This document shows positions 6,788 through 15,138 of a stretch of 39,657 bases of DNA, in pieces. A program made the translations under genes and the position numbers. Under the pieces are notes generated by a model. It worked only from the letters and a program-made list of their open reading frames with translations. It did not search any database and was not told the DNA's origin. This DNA is from Burkholderiales bacterium. GTDB lineage: Bacteria; Pseudomonadota; Gammaproteobacteria; Burkholderiales; Burkholderiaceae_C. Within the stretch, counting starts at the first letter, position 1. Each line of letters opens with the position of its first letter. The stretch spans positions 1 to 39,657 of the forward strand of contig CANNRR010000016.1 in assembly GCA_947508055.1 (NCBI GenBank). Reading direction: 5' to 3'.

Positions 6788-8637
6788 TGCAGACTTACTG
6801 ATACGATGCCGTCCGCATCCAGAACGATATCGGTCACCTCCAGTGTTTCCCGCCCGTTCAAGGGAAAGAGAAAAAGAGCACGGCTCAAAGGATTGATGAA
6901 CGCCGACTCCAGACAATTACCGATACCCCGCCCGCCATTGGACATATCCCGTGTGCACTCCAGCAGAAGCTTGCTGCGCATCGCATCCGGAATGACCATC
7001 TGCACCCGGTGCTCTTCGCTTACCCGGGCAACCACATTAGCCAACATGCCGTCCATGATCTGGGCTGCGATGGCTTCTGCTATGAATCCAAATACCACGA
7101 TGTTGTCGCCCAGACGATTAAGAATCTCCGGCCGGGAGATGCGAAACTTGAAGTAATCCTGGATGGCACCTTTAACCCGCGTCTCCACCACCTCCTGCGA
7201 ATCCGTGGGATGCACGTTCTGGACCCGGCGCCCGCTTTCGTCTTCCACATAGATGCCCAGGTTGGAGGTGAAGATGATGATGGATTCGGTGAAATACGTG
7301 GTGTCGCCTCTGCCATCTGTCAGCCGCCCGTCTTCAAGGATCTGCAGGAACTTATCAAGGATGCGCGGGTGCGCCTTCTCAATTTCATCAAACAGGATGA
7401 CGCTAAAGGGCTTGGCGCGCACGGCGTTAGTCAGCTCACCGCCCGCGTCGTAACCGACGTAGCCAGGTGGTGCACCCAGCAGCCGGGCGCCGGCATGCTC
7501 TTCAGCAAACTCGCTCATATCAAAGCGAATATAGGCGCGCTCGTCCCCGAACACCAGCTGAGTCAATGTCTTGGCCAGCTCGGTTTTACCAACACCGGTC
7601 GGGCCCGCAAAGAACAGCACCCCGCGCGGGCGGCTGCCGCGACCGCGTGCCTGCGCACCGGTCAAGCCCATCACTGAGCGCATCAGAATGTCTATGGTCT
7701 TAGAGATGGCACGGTGCTGCCCGCGAACGCGGCCTTCGATGAACTTCTGGGCAGTCGCAATCTTCTCGCGCAGGTAGTGCTGCTTCCAAGGGTTTTCTGT
7801 GACACCCACTTTGAAGCACTGAACCGCCTCGTCCACGTTGCGCAGGGCGATGGACTGGCGTTCTGCGATGCGGGCGATGTCGTTCATGGCGGACAGATTC
7901 AGCCCATCCGTCATGTCGGCAAATGAGGTCTTGAACCTCACCTGCGCATCCGGTGTGGACTGTGCAAATCCGTCAAAGAGATCGGCAAGCAAGCCGGCCG
8001 CCATCTGACGGGTCTGGTAGTCGGGCGGCCCGATGATCAGACTCGCCACCCGTGCACTGTCCAGCGTCAGCCATGACGGGAGGTCCTGTGCCCGGTTGAC
8101 CAGCCACACCACCGGATTGAAAAGCGGCTTGCCAACTACAGTATCCGGCACATCACTGCGAATCAAGGTCGGAGTCGCCAGCAGCGAGAGCCTTTGCGCA
8201 GCGAGGAAAAAGCGGTGTTCTGTCGCATCGAGATGGTCTGCCTGTCGCGCCAGTCGCGAGGCAAAGTCGATGACCAGCGCACACCGTGCTTCCCGCTGCG
8301 AGCCCACTGCCTTCATGATGTCAGTCAGTGTTTCCAGACTGGCAGCCATGGAGCCACCCTGCAGCTTCAAGTCAAAAAGCCGCGTAGCCAACTCCACAAC
8401 ACCCGGCTCGTTCGGATAGGGCCGGATACCGTCGATTGGGTCATACACCAACAGCAACTGGTATCCCTGAGCACTCAGAGATGTCCACAGACTGCGGATC
8501 AAGGGGGCCAGCGTGAGTGTTTGACCGTCTTTGAGCGGCGTGAGGAAACTGTCGCGGATGTTGCCGGACACCAAAAACTGAGAGCGAATCGGCAATTGGC
8601 GCTCCAGGTCCTGTATCCAGCGGGGTGTCCATTCCAT
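6784..8637 (-). CDS. ClpB-like AAA+ ATPase with degenerate first AAA module
   Basis: The 617-residue protein starts at an ATG with GGGAG eight bases upstream. The second half is a full Clp/Hsp100 D2 module: Walker A GPTGVGKT (345-352), a GYVGYD pore loop (392-397), Walker B ILFDEIEKAHP (DE at 417-418), a TSNLG sensor and RPEILNRL as the arginine finger, then a ClpB-type D2-small domain. The first 280 residues keep the outline of an AAA module (LVIDF strand near 121, VVWLVNRAQDLP near 176, IIGPPDYQTR near 201) but have no Walker A, so that half probably does not hydrolyse ATP. I see no ClpP-docking LGF/IGF loop and no Clp N domain, so a remodelling or unfolding role is more likely than proteolysis. 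Second gene of the operon, 30 bases after the coiled-coil gene. Confidence 0.88.
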   Translation of the reverse strand: MEWTPRWIQDLERQLPIRSQFLVSGNIRDSFLTPLKDGQTLTLAPLIRSLWTSLSAQGYQLLLVYDPIDGIRPYPNEPGVVELATRLFDLKLQGGSMAASLETLTDIMKAVGSQREARCALVIDFASRLARQADHLDATEHRFFLAAQRLSLLATPTLIRSDVPDTVVGKPLFNPVVWLVNRAQDLPSWLTLDSARVASLIIGPPDYQTRQMAAGLLADLFDGFAQSTPDAQVRFKTSFADMTDGLNLSAMNDIARIAERQSIALRNVDEAVQCFKVGVTENPWKQHYLREKIATAQKFIEGRVRGQHRAISKTIDILMRSVMGLTGAQARGRGSRPRGVLFFAGPTGVGKTELAKTLTQLVFGDERAYIRFDMSEFAEEHAGARLLGAPPGYVGYDAGGELTNAVRAKPFSVILFDEIEKAHPRILDKFLQILEDGRLTDGRGDTTYFTESIIIFTSNLGIYVEDESGRRVQNVHPTDSQEVVETRVKGAIQDYFKFRISRPEILNRLGDNIVVFGFIAEAIAAQIMDGMLANVVARVSEEHRVQMVIPDAMRSKLLLECTRDMSNGGRGIGNCLESAFINPLSRALFLFPLNGRETLEVTDIVLDADGIVSVSLQ

Positions 8638-8667
8638 GCAATTGCTCCCGAGTTTTTGGGGACGCTG

Positions 8668-9990
8668 TCAGCGCTTGATTTTCAGCAGTTTAGGGGCGAC
8701 TGAGCGTTGTTCTTGCAGTACCTCTGCCGGCAGCGTAGAAGCGTCCACCACTTGCACAGGCAATTCCCCTGCACCGAGCAGACGTTTCACATCCAGCGTA
8801 AGGCCCCGCGCTTTCAGCGTCTCCAGCATTTTGGGAAACTCGGAGCACCAGCGGTCTTCGGCAAAAGCGTCTACCCGCCTTCGCTCTGCGCTCTCAACTG
8901 CTCCGCGCGCACGGACCACATTGAAATTGAGTGTCTGGTCTTGCACACCCGCGCGCATGCGCACGAAGTACTCGCCCCAGCCGTGTCGCTGGAAGTGCGC
9001 GACTCCACCCTCAATGAAGAACGTACTCTCAACCCCGTCCACCTCGTAGCCCAGATCACGCAGCGATTGCTCCAGCACCTGCGCTGCCGCCTCTTCCTGC
9101 AGCTGCATTCTTCGTGCTTCGATTGTTGTCAGAGCGGTCCGTGCCAGCTCATGGGCAGGTGCATCCATCATGCGTTCACCGGCTATGACGTCCTCCAACA
9201 ACTGCGCTAGTTCCTTCGGTGCATCTTCGGCCATGGCGGCAAAAAGTCTGAGGGCCTCTTCCACATCGGCGCGCTCGTTTGCGCGCGCCTCGCACAGCCT
9301 TTGGACCTGGAGGCGCAACTCCATAGCGAGAACTTCCGCCCGCACCAGATCCGGCGCCAGAACAATGGATTTTGCCAGATGGTCCAGTTCCACAGGAACA
9401 GTTTCGTCCAGGCCCAACTCCAGTCGTGCCAGAATGCGTTTCACCACTTGTCTCGCGGCATCAGCCTGCTGATGATCTAGCTGTGCCTGCATCGCACGGT
9501 GCATCATGTAAACGTGCAAAGCTTCTTCTACCGGTACGACCTCATTGGAGTCCTGATCGACAGGCATCTCTTGCAAAGTAATGTTGTGTTGGCGAATAAA
9601 GTCCTGAATGCGGACTGCCTCCGCTTCAACTGCTTCGATATGCCGGCGCCACCCGTCCGTCAACCGGTCCACAGGAGTCGGCATCCCTGCTGGAAGCCCG
9701 CCAACAAAATGGACACCAGCCGCATCTTCCACGCCGCCCAGCAGTCCGCGAAGTCGCTCCAGCCGCGCTTCAGACCGCAGCGCCCGGTTTCGCAAGACCT
9801 TACGTTCGTCAATGCGTGCCTGTTGCGACGCATCTCTTGCCTGGGAGAGGGCATCGGCACGCCTTTTGATCTCGGCAAATACGTCCTGGTACTCGCGCCC
9901 CATCTGGTGGGCTTCGCGCAGGGCGAGCGCAGCCAACGCGATCGCACCCAACGGTGCAAAAGAAAATGCTGCTGTAGCCGGCCCGCTCAT
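8668..9990 (-). CDS. uncharacterised coiled-coil protein, first full gene of the kinase/AAA+ operon
   Basis: The 440-residue protein has a short hydrophobic segment near the N-terminus (about residues 8-25) that could be a membrane anchor or a signal-like helix. A long charged helical region rich in Arg, Glu, Ala and Gln follows to about residue 310. This part is probably coiled coil (for example from EIKRRADALSQARDASQQ to SEARLERLRGLL). The last 120 residues look globular (ESTFFIEGGVAHFQRHGWGE, LNFNVVRARG). I recognise no family. The ATG at 9990 has AGAGG five bases upstream and overlaps the stop codon of a nine-codon leader ORF with a stronger ribosome site. The product may be the scaffold or substrate of the three enzymes encoded downstream. 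Confidence 0.8.
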   Translation of the reverse strand: MSGPATAAFSFAPLGAIALAALALREAHQMGREYQDVFAEIKRRADALSQARDASQQARIDERKVLRNRALRSEARLERLRGLLGGVEDAAGVHFVGGLPAGMPTPVDRLTDGWRRHIEAVEAEAVRIQDFIRQHNITLQEMPVDQDSNEVVPVEEALHVYMMHRAMQAQLDHQQADAARQVVKRILARLELGLDETVPVELDHLAKSIVLAPDLVRAEVLAMELRLQVQRLCEARANERADVEEALRLFAAMAEDAPKELAQLLEDVIAGERMMDAPAHELARTALTTIEARRMQLQEEAAAQVLEQSLRDLGYEVDGVESTFFIEGGVAHFQRHGWGEYFVRMRAGVQDQTLNFNVVRARGAVESAERRRVDAFAEDRWCSEFPKMLETLKARGLTLDVKRLLGAGELPVQVVDASTLPAEVLQEQRSVAPKLLKIKR

Positions 9991-10016
9991 GCAAGCCTCT
10001 GCGAACTCGAAACCAT
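9987..10016 (-). CDS. nine-codon leader ORF coupled to the operon
   Basis: A perfect AAGGAG (complement of 10022-10027) lies five bases before an ATG that opens MVSSSQRLA and stops at TGA. The stop overlaps the ATG of the coiled-coil gene as ATGA. Its ribosome site is better than that of the main gene, so ribosomes terminating here could reinitiate on the operon. It contains no obvious run of one amino acid, so attenuation is not indicated. A second in-register ATG (AAGGAG ATG) opens an unrelated frame and is not favoured. Confidence 0.45.
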   Translation of the reverse strand: MVSSSQRLA

Positions 10017-10059
10017 GTCATCTCCTTGAGGCGTTGAAGAAATCTGCTCACCAGCTTCC

Positions 10060-10088
10060 ATGTTATCTGCTCTTTTCCGGAAAAGCAG
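10060..10088 (-). promoter_or_regulatory. perfect 14-bp palindrome in the putative operon promoter
   Basis: CTTTTCCGGAAAAG (10072-10085) is a perfect palindrome 56 bp upstream of the leader ORF. A TAACAT -10-like element lies at 10060-10065. The position expected for a -35 box (10083-10088) holds only a poor match (CTGCTT). If that is the promoter, the palindrome fills the spacer, where a bound repressor would block transcription. It is not a LexA box. Confidence 0.4.
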
Positions 10089-10256
10089 AGCCACGCTGCT
10101 TCTTGGTACGCACTACCTGACGTTGTGCGGCAAAAGAGAGCCTAGCAACTTCGACAATGGGTGCATGATGATCCTTTTGATTTACCAATTGCTCAAATCG
10201 GCCCCTCTCTGATCCGCGGCGATCGGACGCCTTTACCAACACCGGTCCAAAACTCT

Positions 10257-10793
10257 ATGCCGTTCACCCCGCTCCATATGGGCGCAGCCCTCATCGTCAA
10301 ACCGGCTGCAAAACGCCACCTGAGTCTGTTGACGTTCGCAGTCGCCCAAATCGCCATGGACATTGAACCGGGCATCGGCATGCTTGTGGGCGCTCAAGTG
10401 CTTCATGGCCCCAGTCACACTGTTTGGGGCGCTCTTCTCATAGCCTGTCTGGTAGTTTGGATAGCACCGTGGATATGTGATCCCATACTGAGACGCTACA
10501 ACCGCGAGGTCCGGCATTACAGACAAGATTGGCTTGTGGAGCCTGAGCCTATCAAAAAGGCTGCAGTGTTGGCAGGCTCGTTTTTCGGAACGCTCAGTCA
10601 CATCGGGCTGGACAGCTTGATGCATCACGACATACATCCCCTGGCACCGTTTTCTAGCGCGAATCCACTTCTGGACCTCGTCTCACATGATGGCGTTTAT
10701 CAATTGTGCGCGTTGTTTTCTGCTGTAGGCTCAGTTTTGTGGCTTGTGACAAAGTGGACTACAAAGCAAAAGCGTGATGTAGGTAGCGTTTGA
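10257..10793 (+). CDS. YdjM/DUF4184-like membrane-bound metal-dependent hydrolase homologue
   Basis: The start is taken as the ATG at 10257 because MPFTPLHMGAAL is the usual opening of this kind of protein. A GTG at 10161 in frame would add 32 residues without family character. The 178-residue product has about four hydrophobic spans and the scattered His/Asp pattern of YdjM-like predicted hydrolases: HMG near the start, AMDIEP, LHGPSHTVWG, and SHIGLDSLMHHDIHP. These residues presumably coordinate a metal in or near the membrane. Function is unknown even for the family. It is transcribed divergently from the kinase/AAA+ operon, with about 240 bp between the two starts that include the palindrome, so shared control is possible but not shown. 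Confidence 0.65.
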   Translation: MPFTPLHMGAALIVKPAAKRHLSLLTFAVAQIAMDIEPGIGMLVGAQVLHGPSHTVWGALLIACLVVWIAPWICDPILRRYNREVRHYRQDWLVEPEPIKKAAVLAGSFFGTLSHIGLDSLMHHDIHPLAPFSSANPLLDLVSHDGVYQLCALFSAVGSVLWLVTKWTTKQKRDVGSV

Positions 10794-11198
10794 TTTGCAG
10801 GAGAGAAGTTTGAACGTTCCATCACTAAAGTGGAGCGCCAACGGCAGGCCGCTTAGCTCGTTCGCTGAACGTCCTCCGTCGGGAAACTTGACAGTCTGGA
10901 ATGTGCCTAGTAGGTCCAACGATTTTCTGCAAAACAGACCGTCAAAATTGAAGGTTGGGTATTGGTGGAGCGCGTGAACCGGCATTGAAGCGGGTACTGT
11001 CGGGCGGCAGTTCTAAGGCGGTCCAACTTACTGGCAAGCCGAGTCCATTTGTGAACTTGGCTTCGCACCCCAAGGCGGACGGGCGAGACTCCGTCAAGCG
11101 GCTATTCAAAGACCGACTAAACCGATCATGAAACTAGAGCGATTGCACGGTCGGCAGCCGTTCCCATCAAACAGACGAACAGACGAACAGAGGAATTC
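10794..11198. other. 405-base stretch without a supported gene
   Basis: Short frames exist on both strands (for example 10731-10985 on the minus strand, 84 codons), but none has a ribosome site or recognisable protein character. Just before the next gene, ACAGACGA-type octamers repeat (about 11170-11190). I see no hairpin terminator with a T-run for the gene ending at 10793. Confidence 0.5.
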
Positions 11199-11415
11199 AT
11201 GACACCGCAAATCCGATATGCAAGAAACGGTGACATCAATATCGCCTACCAGGTAGTGGGCAGTGGTCTGGGCGGCTTGGTATTGGTTGCGGGCTGGGTA
11301 ACGAACATTGAGGTGTTCTGGGAGGAGCAGACCGTGGTGCGGTTCCTAGAGCGCCTCGCGGCGTTCTCACGATTGACTATTTTCGACAAACGTGGCACGG
11401 GGTTATCCGCGAGAA
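11199..11415 (+). pseudogene. N-terminal stump of an alpha/beta-hydrolase (adenylate-cyclase-associated type)
   Basis: The first 72 residues from the ATG at 11199 (AGAGGA ribosome site, five-base spacing) match the opening of alpha/beta-hydrolase domains often fused to class III nucleotide cyclases: MTPQIRYARNGDINIAYQVV, then VLVAGWVTNIEVFWEE, RFLERLAAFSRLTIFDKRGTG. The match ends abruptly after RGTGLS near 11412. The remaining open frame to 11564 is the antisense of another gene. The nucleophile Ser and all later parts are missing, so the fragment has no catalytic function. The start region looks intact, so the deletion may be recent. Confidence 0.75.
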
Positions 11416-11662
11416 CCAATGCGTCTTTCTGTGTGATGCTTAGCCGGAGATCTTCGTCCGTACTGGTGAAAACAAGTCCAACCAAGTGCCCAAACTCTTT
11501 GTCGTTGACATCAAAAACTTCGATGTTGGAGACGACTCCCATCGATGTGACGTCGTCCGCGTAAAACATGTTCTTATGAAATGTCTTACTACCACGATAC
11601 ATGGGGCCCAACATGATGAGCACGGCAAATGCGAAAAGCAGGAGTGTGAAGTGCCAGTCCAT
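11412..11662 (-). pseudogene. 5' part of a membrane-anchored hypothetical protein, truncated
   Basis: From the ATG at 11662 the frame encodes one membrane helix (about residues 4-20, FTLLLFAFAVLIMLGPMY). A soluble region follows (FYADDVTSMGVVSNIEVFDVND, then GLVFTSTDEDLRLSITQKDALVLAD). At about 11412 it runs into the antisense of the hydrolase stump, so the residues after ALVLAD are not native. Two unrelated 5' halves therefore face each other, both lacking 3' parts. The family is not recognised. Confidence 0.5.
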
Positions 11663-11964
11663 TTTCCGACAGCCTTATCAGTTCACAGGCGCCTGATCAG
11701 CCTTGGCCATACCAACTTGACTTTGTCCAGCAGATCTTCGCAAGATTGAAGCTATGCGCAACGACTCAGTCGGATTCAATCGAATTGACAGATAACTACA
11801 TTGCTGCTTGCTGGCGATGTTTGTTCTTCCACTTTGCCGACACTGGCAGGTAAAGTAAACGTCATGGCGCCAAAGCACTTAGCCCCGTCCATCTCGAACA
11901 ACCCTATCGTCTGACGAACCATGGACACTCCGTCTTGGTCTCAGCAGACGATCAGCCGCGGCAT
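11663..11964. other. 302-base stretch without a supported gene
   Basis: This is presumably the upstream region of the truncated membrane protein and the downstream region of the TIGR01777 gene. Minus-strand frames here (11678-11878 and 11879-12109) have no protein character. No clear hairpin with a T-run was found. Confidence 0.5.
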
Positions 11965-12927
11965 CTACCTTTTGACACAATCTTTGAGAGCCTGCCCCAA
12001 CTTTGGAAATGAAAAGGTGTAGCCTGCACTCAATAATCGCGTTGGCAAAACCCTTTGCCCTTGCAAGAGCAAGCTTGCCTGCTCGCCCAATAGTCCGCGC
12101 AGGATCCAAGATGGTGTGACGATCGGCAGGATCCAGCGGCGTCCCAGCACCTGCGCTGCAATCTTCATGAATTCTTTCTGGCTCATGGGTTCAGGTGCTG
12201 TGAGGTTGAACGCGCCCTGAGCTTGTTCGCCCGGCAGGCGCATCACATGCGCAATGGCACCCAACACGTCGGCCAAGTGCACCCAGCTCACGATCTGCTG
12301 ACCCTGACCCAAAACACCATTCAGCCCGAAACGCGTCGGCAATAGCATTTTTGGCAATGCGCCCTGACCCGAACTGCACGGTCCCAACACGATGCCCAGA
12401 CGCAGGATGGCCAATGTGACGCCAAGTTGCCGTACGGCTTGCGCGCTTGACTCCCATGCCTGACAAATTTCAGACATGAAGATGTCCTGCGCTGGTGCTT
12501 CTTCAGAGAGGGAACGGGGCTCGCCTATGGGCTGCACACCGTAGTATCCTATAGCGGAGCCGGAAATCATCAACCTGGGCTTGCTGTGCGCGCTGGCAAT
12601 CCATTCAACCAACCACTGCGTGAGGTCGCGGCGGCTGGCATGAAGCACCACCTTACGGGACTTCGTCCAACGAGGCCCTACGATTGGTTCACCCGCAAGA
12701 TTCACAACAACATCAAATTGGGTTGCCGGATCCAGATCGGAGAATCTTTGGACGGTGCGTACTTTAGAGCCAAAAAGATGAGTGGCCTTCGCCGGATTGC
12801 GTGTGAACAGGGTTATTGCATGGCCTTCCCTTAGAAGGGCGCAACACAACGCAGTTCCAATAAAACCGGTACCGCCGGTGACTAGTAGGCGTTGGGAAAC
12901 TTCGGCGTAACAAAAGTCGAGTGACAT
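11965..12927 (-). CDS. TIGR01777 family NAD(P)-dependent epimerase/dehydratase (YfcH-like)
   Basis: The 320-residue protein is full length. Its Rossmann motif VTGGTGFIG lies at about residues 17-25, followed by FTRNPAKA. Signature stretches are DVVVNLAGEPI, RWTKSRK, SGSAIGYYG, and the W-E-SSAQAV helix, with QQIVSWVHLADVLGAI later. The C-terminal DUF1731 domain closes it (from PSWILRGLLGEQASLLLQGQ to the RLLSAGYTFSFPKL element). Members resemble SulA-type cell-division-associated epimerases of cyanobacteria and plants, but the substrate is unknown. The N-terminus is about 12 residues longer than usual; no internal start is available. Its neighbours offer no pathway clue. Confidence 0.9.
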   Translation of the reverse strand: MSLDFCYAEVSQRLLVTGGTGFIGTALCCALLREGHAITLFTRNPAKATHLFGSKVRTVQRFSDLDPATQFDVVVNLAGEPIVGPRWTKSRKVVLHASRRDLTQWLVEWIASAHSKPRLMISGSAIGYYGVQPIGEPRSLSEEAPAQDIFMSEICQAWESSAQAVRQLGVTLAILRLGIVLGPCSSGQGALPKMLLPTRFGLNGVLGQGQQIVSWVHLADVLGAIAHVMRLPGEQAQGAFNLTAPEPMSQKEFMKIAAQVLGRRWILPIVTPSWILRGLLGEQASLLLQGQRVLPTRLLSAGYTFSFPKLGQALKDCVKR

Positions 12928-13258
12928 GGTCTTAGGATAGCTGGAATTGGGAAAGAATGAAATTGTGAGTTCAGGTTCTTTCCACCGAACAATGGCTCTT
13001 CAGCTGCCGCGTGTCTCTGGGTGACTCAACACATACCCGTTGACTGCAAAGACAACTTGGAGAGTTCTGTGGCGACACAAACCTCGTCATTCGCTTTCAG
13101 TCAGCGAAACCAGCGTTTGATTTTCATGTTCGAATTTCTTACCGTTGATCTTTCCGAAATTTGCCACCGGCTGACCAAATACCTGACTTTACGGCATAAC
13201 CTGATCACAATCGAAGCAACATTCAGCCACGCCCTCAGACTGACCATGGAGTAATCCC
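12928..13258. other. 331-base stretch, probable divergent promoter region
   Basis: It separates the divergent TIGR01777 and acyl-CoA ligase genes. A 77-codon plus-strand frame (13021-13254) is hydrophilic and unsupported. The only clear element is GGAG, seven bases before the ligase ATG. Confidence 0.4.
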
Positions 13259-14791
13259 ATGCAACTTGCACATCTTCTGCTTCGTCATGCTCAGACAACG
13301 CCGGACCAGACGGCCATCCTGCATGGTGCGCAACAGTGGGCAACTTATGGCGAGTGGGCCGCACGTTGCGCGAGCATGGCGCAGAGACTTTACGACGCGG
13401 GGTTGGAACCGGGTGACCGGATCGTGCTATTTATGAGGAACCACCCACGGTATCTGGAGTTACTCTGGGGTTGCTGGTGGGCCGGCCTGATCGTGGTACC
13501 AATCAATGCCAAGCTCCATTCCCGCGAAACCGAATGGATCATCGACAACGCAAAGGCTCGCTGGGGATTTGTGACCAACGACGTGGCCGCTAAGCCGCTC
13601 GCTGGATTGGAACGACAAGTAGACATTGAATCCAGCGAATGCGACGCGCTCCTCGCACCTGCTAGCGACGCTCTTTCAGTATCAATTGTGGAACGTGCCC
13701 CCGACGATGTTGCCTGGCTTTTCTATACCAGCGGCACCACCGGACGACCCAAGGGTGTGATGCTGACGCACCGCAACCTGATGACCATGGGGATGACTTA
13801 CTTCATCGACGTTGACTCGATCCAGCCGACCGACACGATTGCCTATGGCGCACCCATGTCGCACGGCGCAGGAATCTACGCCATTCCACACCTGATGGCA
13901 GGTGCCAGGCATGCGGTCCCCGTATCAGGCGGTGTGGACCCTGGCGAGTTGTTCGAACTGGGATGGCGCATCGGTGCACTTTCCACATTCGCTGCGCCAA
14001 CCATCGTCAAGCGGTTGGTCGATTACGCGCAGCAGCAAGGACTTTCGCACGAGGCATCAGCACGCGCATTCAAGACCATCGTTTACGGTGGGGCCCCAAT
14101 GTACATGGCCGATATCGAACGCGCGTTGCGAGTAATGGGGCCGCGCTTTGTTCAGATCTACGGACAAGGTGAAACGCCCATGGTAGGCACCGCGTTGTCT
14201 CGCCAACACATCATGGACGCCAACCATCCACGCCACCACGAACGCTTGGGTTCTGTCGGAGTGGCACAAACGCCGGTTTGTATACGCATTGCCGATGCAC
14301 AAGGCGGCAGCCTTGCACAGGGCGAGATTGGTGAGGTTCTGGTTAAAGGCGACAGCGTCATGACAGGTTACTGGCAGAACCCCCAGGCCACCGCAGCCGC
14401 ATTGCGTGCTGGTTGGCTGTTCACGGGAGACGTGGGCTTCCTGGACTCTGAAGGCTTCCTAACCCTAAAGGACCGCAGCAAGGACTTGATCATCAGCGGA
14501 GGCTCCAATGTCTATCCGCGTGAAGTGGAAGAGATCTTGCTTACTGTACCCGGCGTGTCAGAGGTGGCAGTGGTTGGTGCACCGGACCCAGAATGGGGTG
14601 AAGCTGTCGTAGCGTTTGTAGTTGCTGAACACGGGGCAAATATCTCGGTTGAAGAACTGGATAGGCATTTCGTGGCCCAAATGGCACGCTTCAAACGGCC
14701 CAAGCGTTACCTGATGGTGACTTCACTGCCAAAAAACAACTACGGCAAGGTCCTAAAGACCGAACTGCGCGCCCGACTTGCTGATCAATAA
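13259..14791 (+). CDS. AMP-dependent acyl-CoA synthetase/ligase
   Basis: The 510-residue enzyme of the ANL superfamily is complete. The P-loop-like motif FYTSGTTGRPKG lies at about residues 158-169. Further landmarks are YGQGETPM (A5 region), TGDVGFLDSEGFLTLKDRSKD (A7/A8) with ISGGSNVYPREVEE, and the A10 lysine in NNYGKVLKTELR. The lysine in KVLK would carry out adenylation. It activates a carboxylic acid, fatty or aromatic, to the acyl-CoA via an acyl-AMP. The specificity cannot be read. A GGAG site precedes the ATG. It is followed after about 70 bases by a ferredoxin gene on the same strand, which may be co-transcribed. Confidence 0.92.
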   Translation: MQLAHLLLRHAQTTPDQTAILHGAQQWATYGEWAARCASMAQRLYDAGLEPGDRIVLFMRNHPRYLELLWGCWWAGLIVVPINAKLHSRETEWIIDNAKARWGFVTNDVAAKPLAGLERQVDIESSECDALLAPASDALSVSIVERAPDDVAWLFYTSGTTGRPKGVMLTHRNLMTMGMTYFIDVDSIQPTDTIAYGAPMSHGAGIYAIPHLMAGARHAVPVSGGVDPGELFELGWRIGALSTFAAPTIVKRLVDYAQQQGLSHEASARAFKTIVYGGAPMYMADIERALRVMGPRFVQIYGQGETPMVGTALSRQHIMDANHPRHHERLGSVGVAQTPVCIRIADAQGGSLAQGEIGEVLVKGDSVMTGYWQNPQATAAALRAGWLFTGDVGFLDSEGFLTLKDRSKDLIISGGSNVYPREVEEILLTVPGVSEVAVVGAPDPEWGEAVVAFVVAEHGANISVEELDRHFVAQMARFKRPKRYLMVTSLPKNNYGKVLKTELRARLADQ

Positions 14792-14862
14792 TTCCCGTTG
14801 AGGGCCTGCTGCATCACTGCGTGCGTGCAAAAAAGTTCGAGAACAGATATCCTGACTACCTC

Positions 14863-15138
14863 ATGCGATCACCGTGCCGCGCTGCACTGCTGCTAGAGAT
14901 TTATGTATCCCGCTGTACAGGATGCGGTCGCTGTGTTGCTGTCTGCCCTTGGCGCCTCCTGAGCCTTGAACCCAAAGGTTGGGTCAAGTCGGCGGTCATT
15001 AATGACCTCGCCTCCTGCACCGGGTGCAAGAAATGCGAAATGGCCTGTCCCTTCAATGCGATCACAACAGTGACTGTAGGCCAAACTACCTGGTCGAATT
15101 GCTTGGCCAGCGCATTGGGAATGAAGCGACTGCGGTAA
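14863..15138 (+). CDS. 2[4Fe-4S] ferredoxin-like protein, C-terminus probably altered
   Basis: Two classical cluster motifs are visible: CTGCGRCVAVCP and CTGCKKCEMACP. Together they bind two [4Fe-4S] clusters for electron transfer. The ATG at 14863 gives 91 residues; a GTG at 14821 would add 14. Neither has a clear ribosome site. The clusters are intact, but the last 25 residues after FNAITTV overlap antisense with the region where a UvrD-type stump on the other strand loses its homology. The C-terminal tail may therefore be a product of the same junction. A partner of the preceding ligase or of an oxygenase now lost is possible. Confidence 0.75.
   Translation: MRSPCRAALLLEIYVSRCTGCGRCVAVCPWRLLSLEPKGWVKSAVINDLASCTGCKKCEMACPFNAITTVTVGQTTWSNCLASALGMKRLR

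Noticed and set aside
10072-10085. LexA box for the YdjM-like gene
   Set aside because: The palindrome is CTTTTCCGGAAAAG and lacks the CTGT-N8-ACAG pattern.
10731-10985. 84-codon minus-strand frame in the gap after the YdjM-like gene
   Set aside because: No ribosome site, overlaps the end of the YdjM-like gene, and no protein family character.
13021-13254. 77-codon plus-strand frame before the acyl-CoA ligase
   Set aside because: No ribosome site or motif; the ligase ATG with GGAG follows directly, so this is probably promoter DNA.
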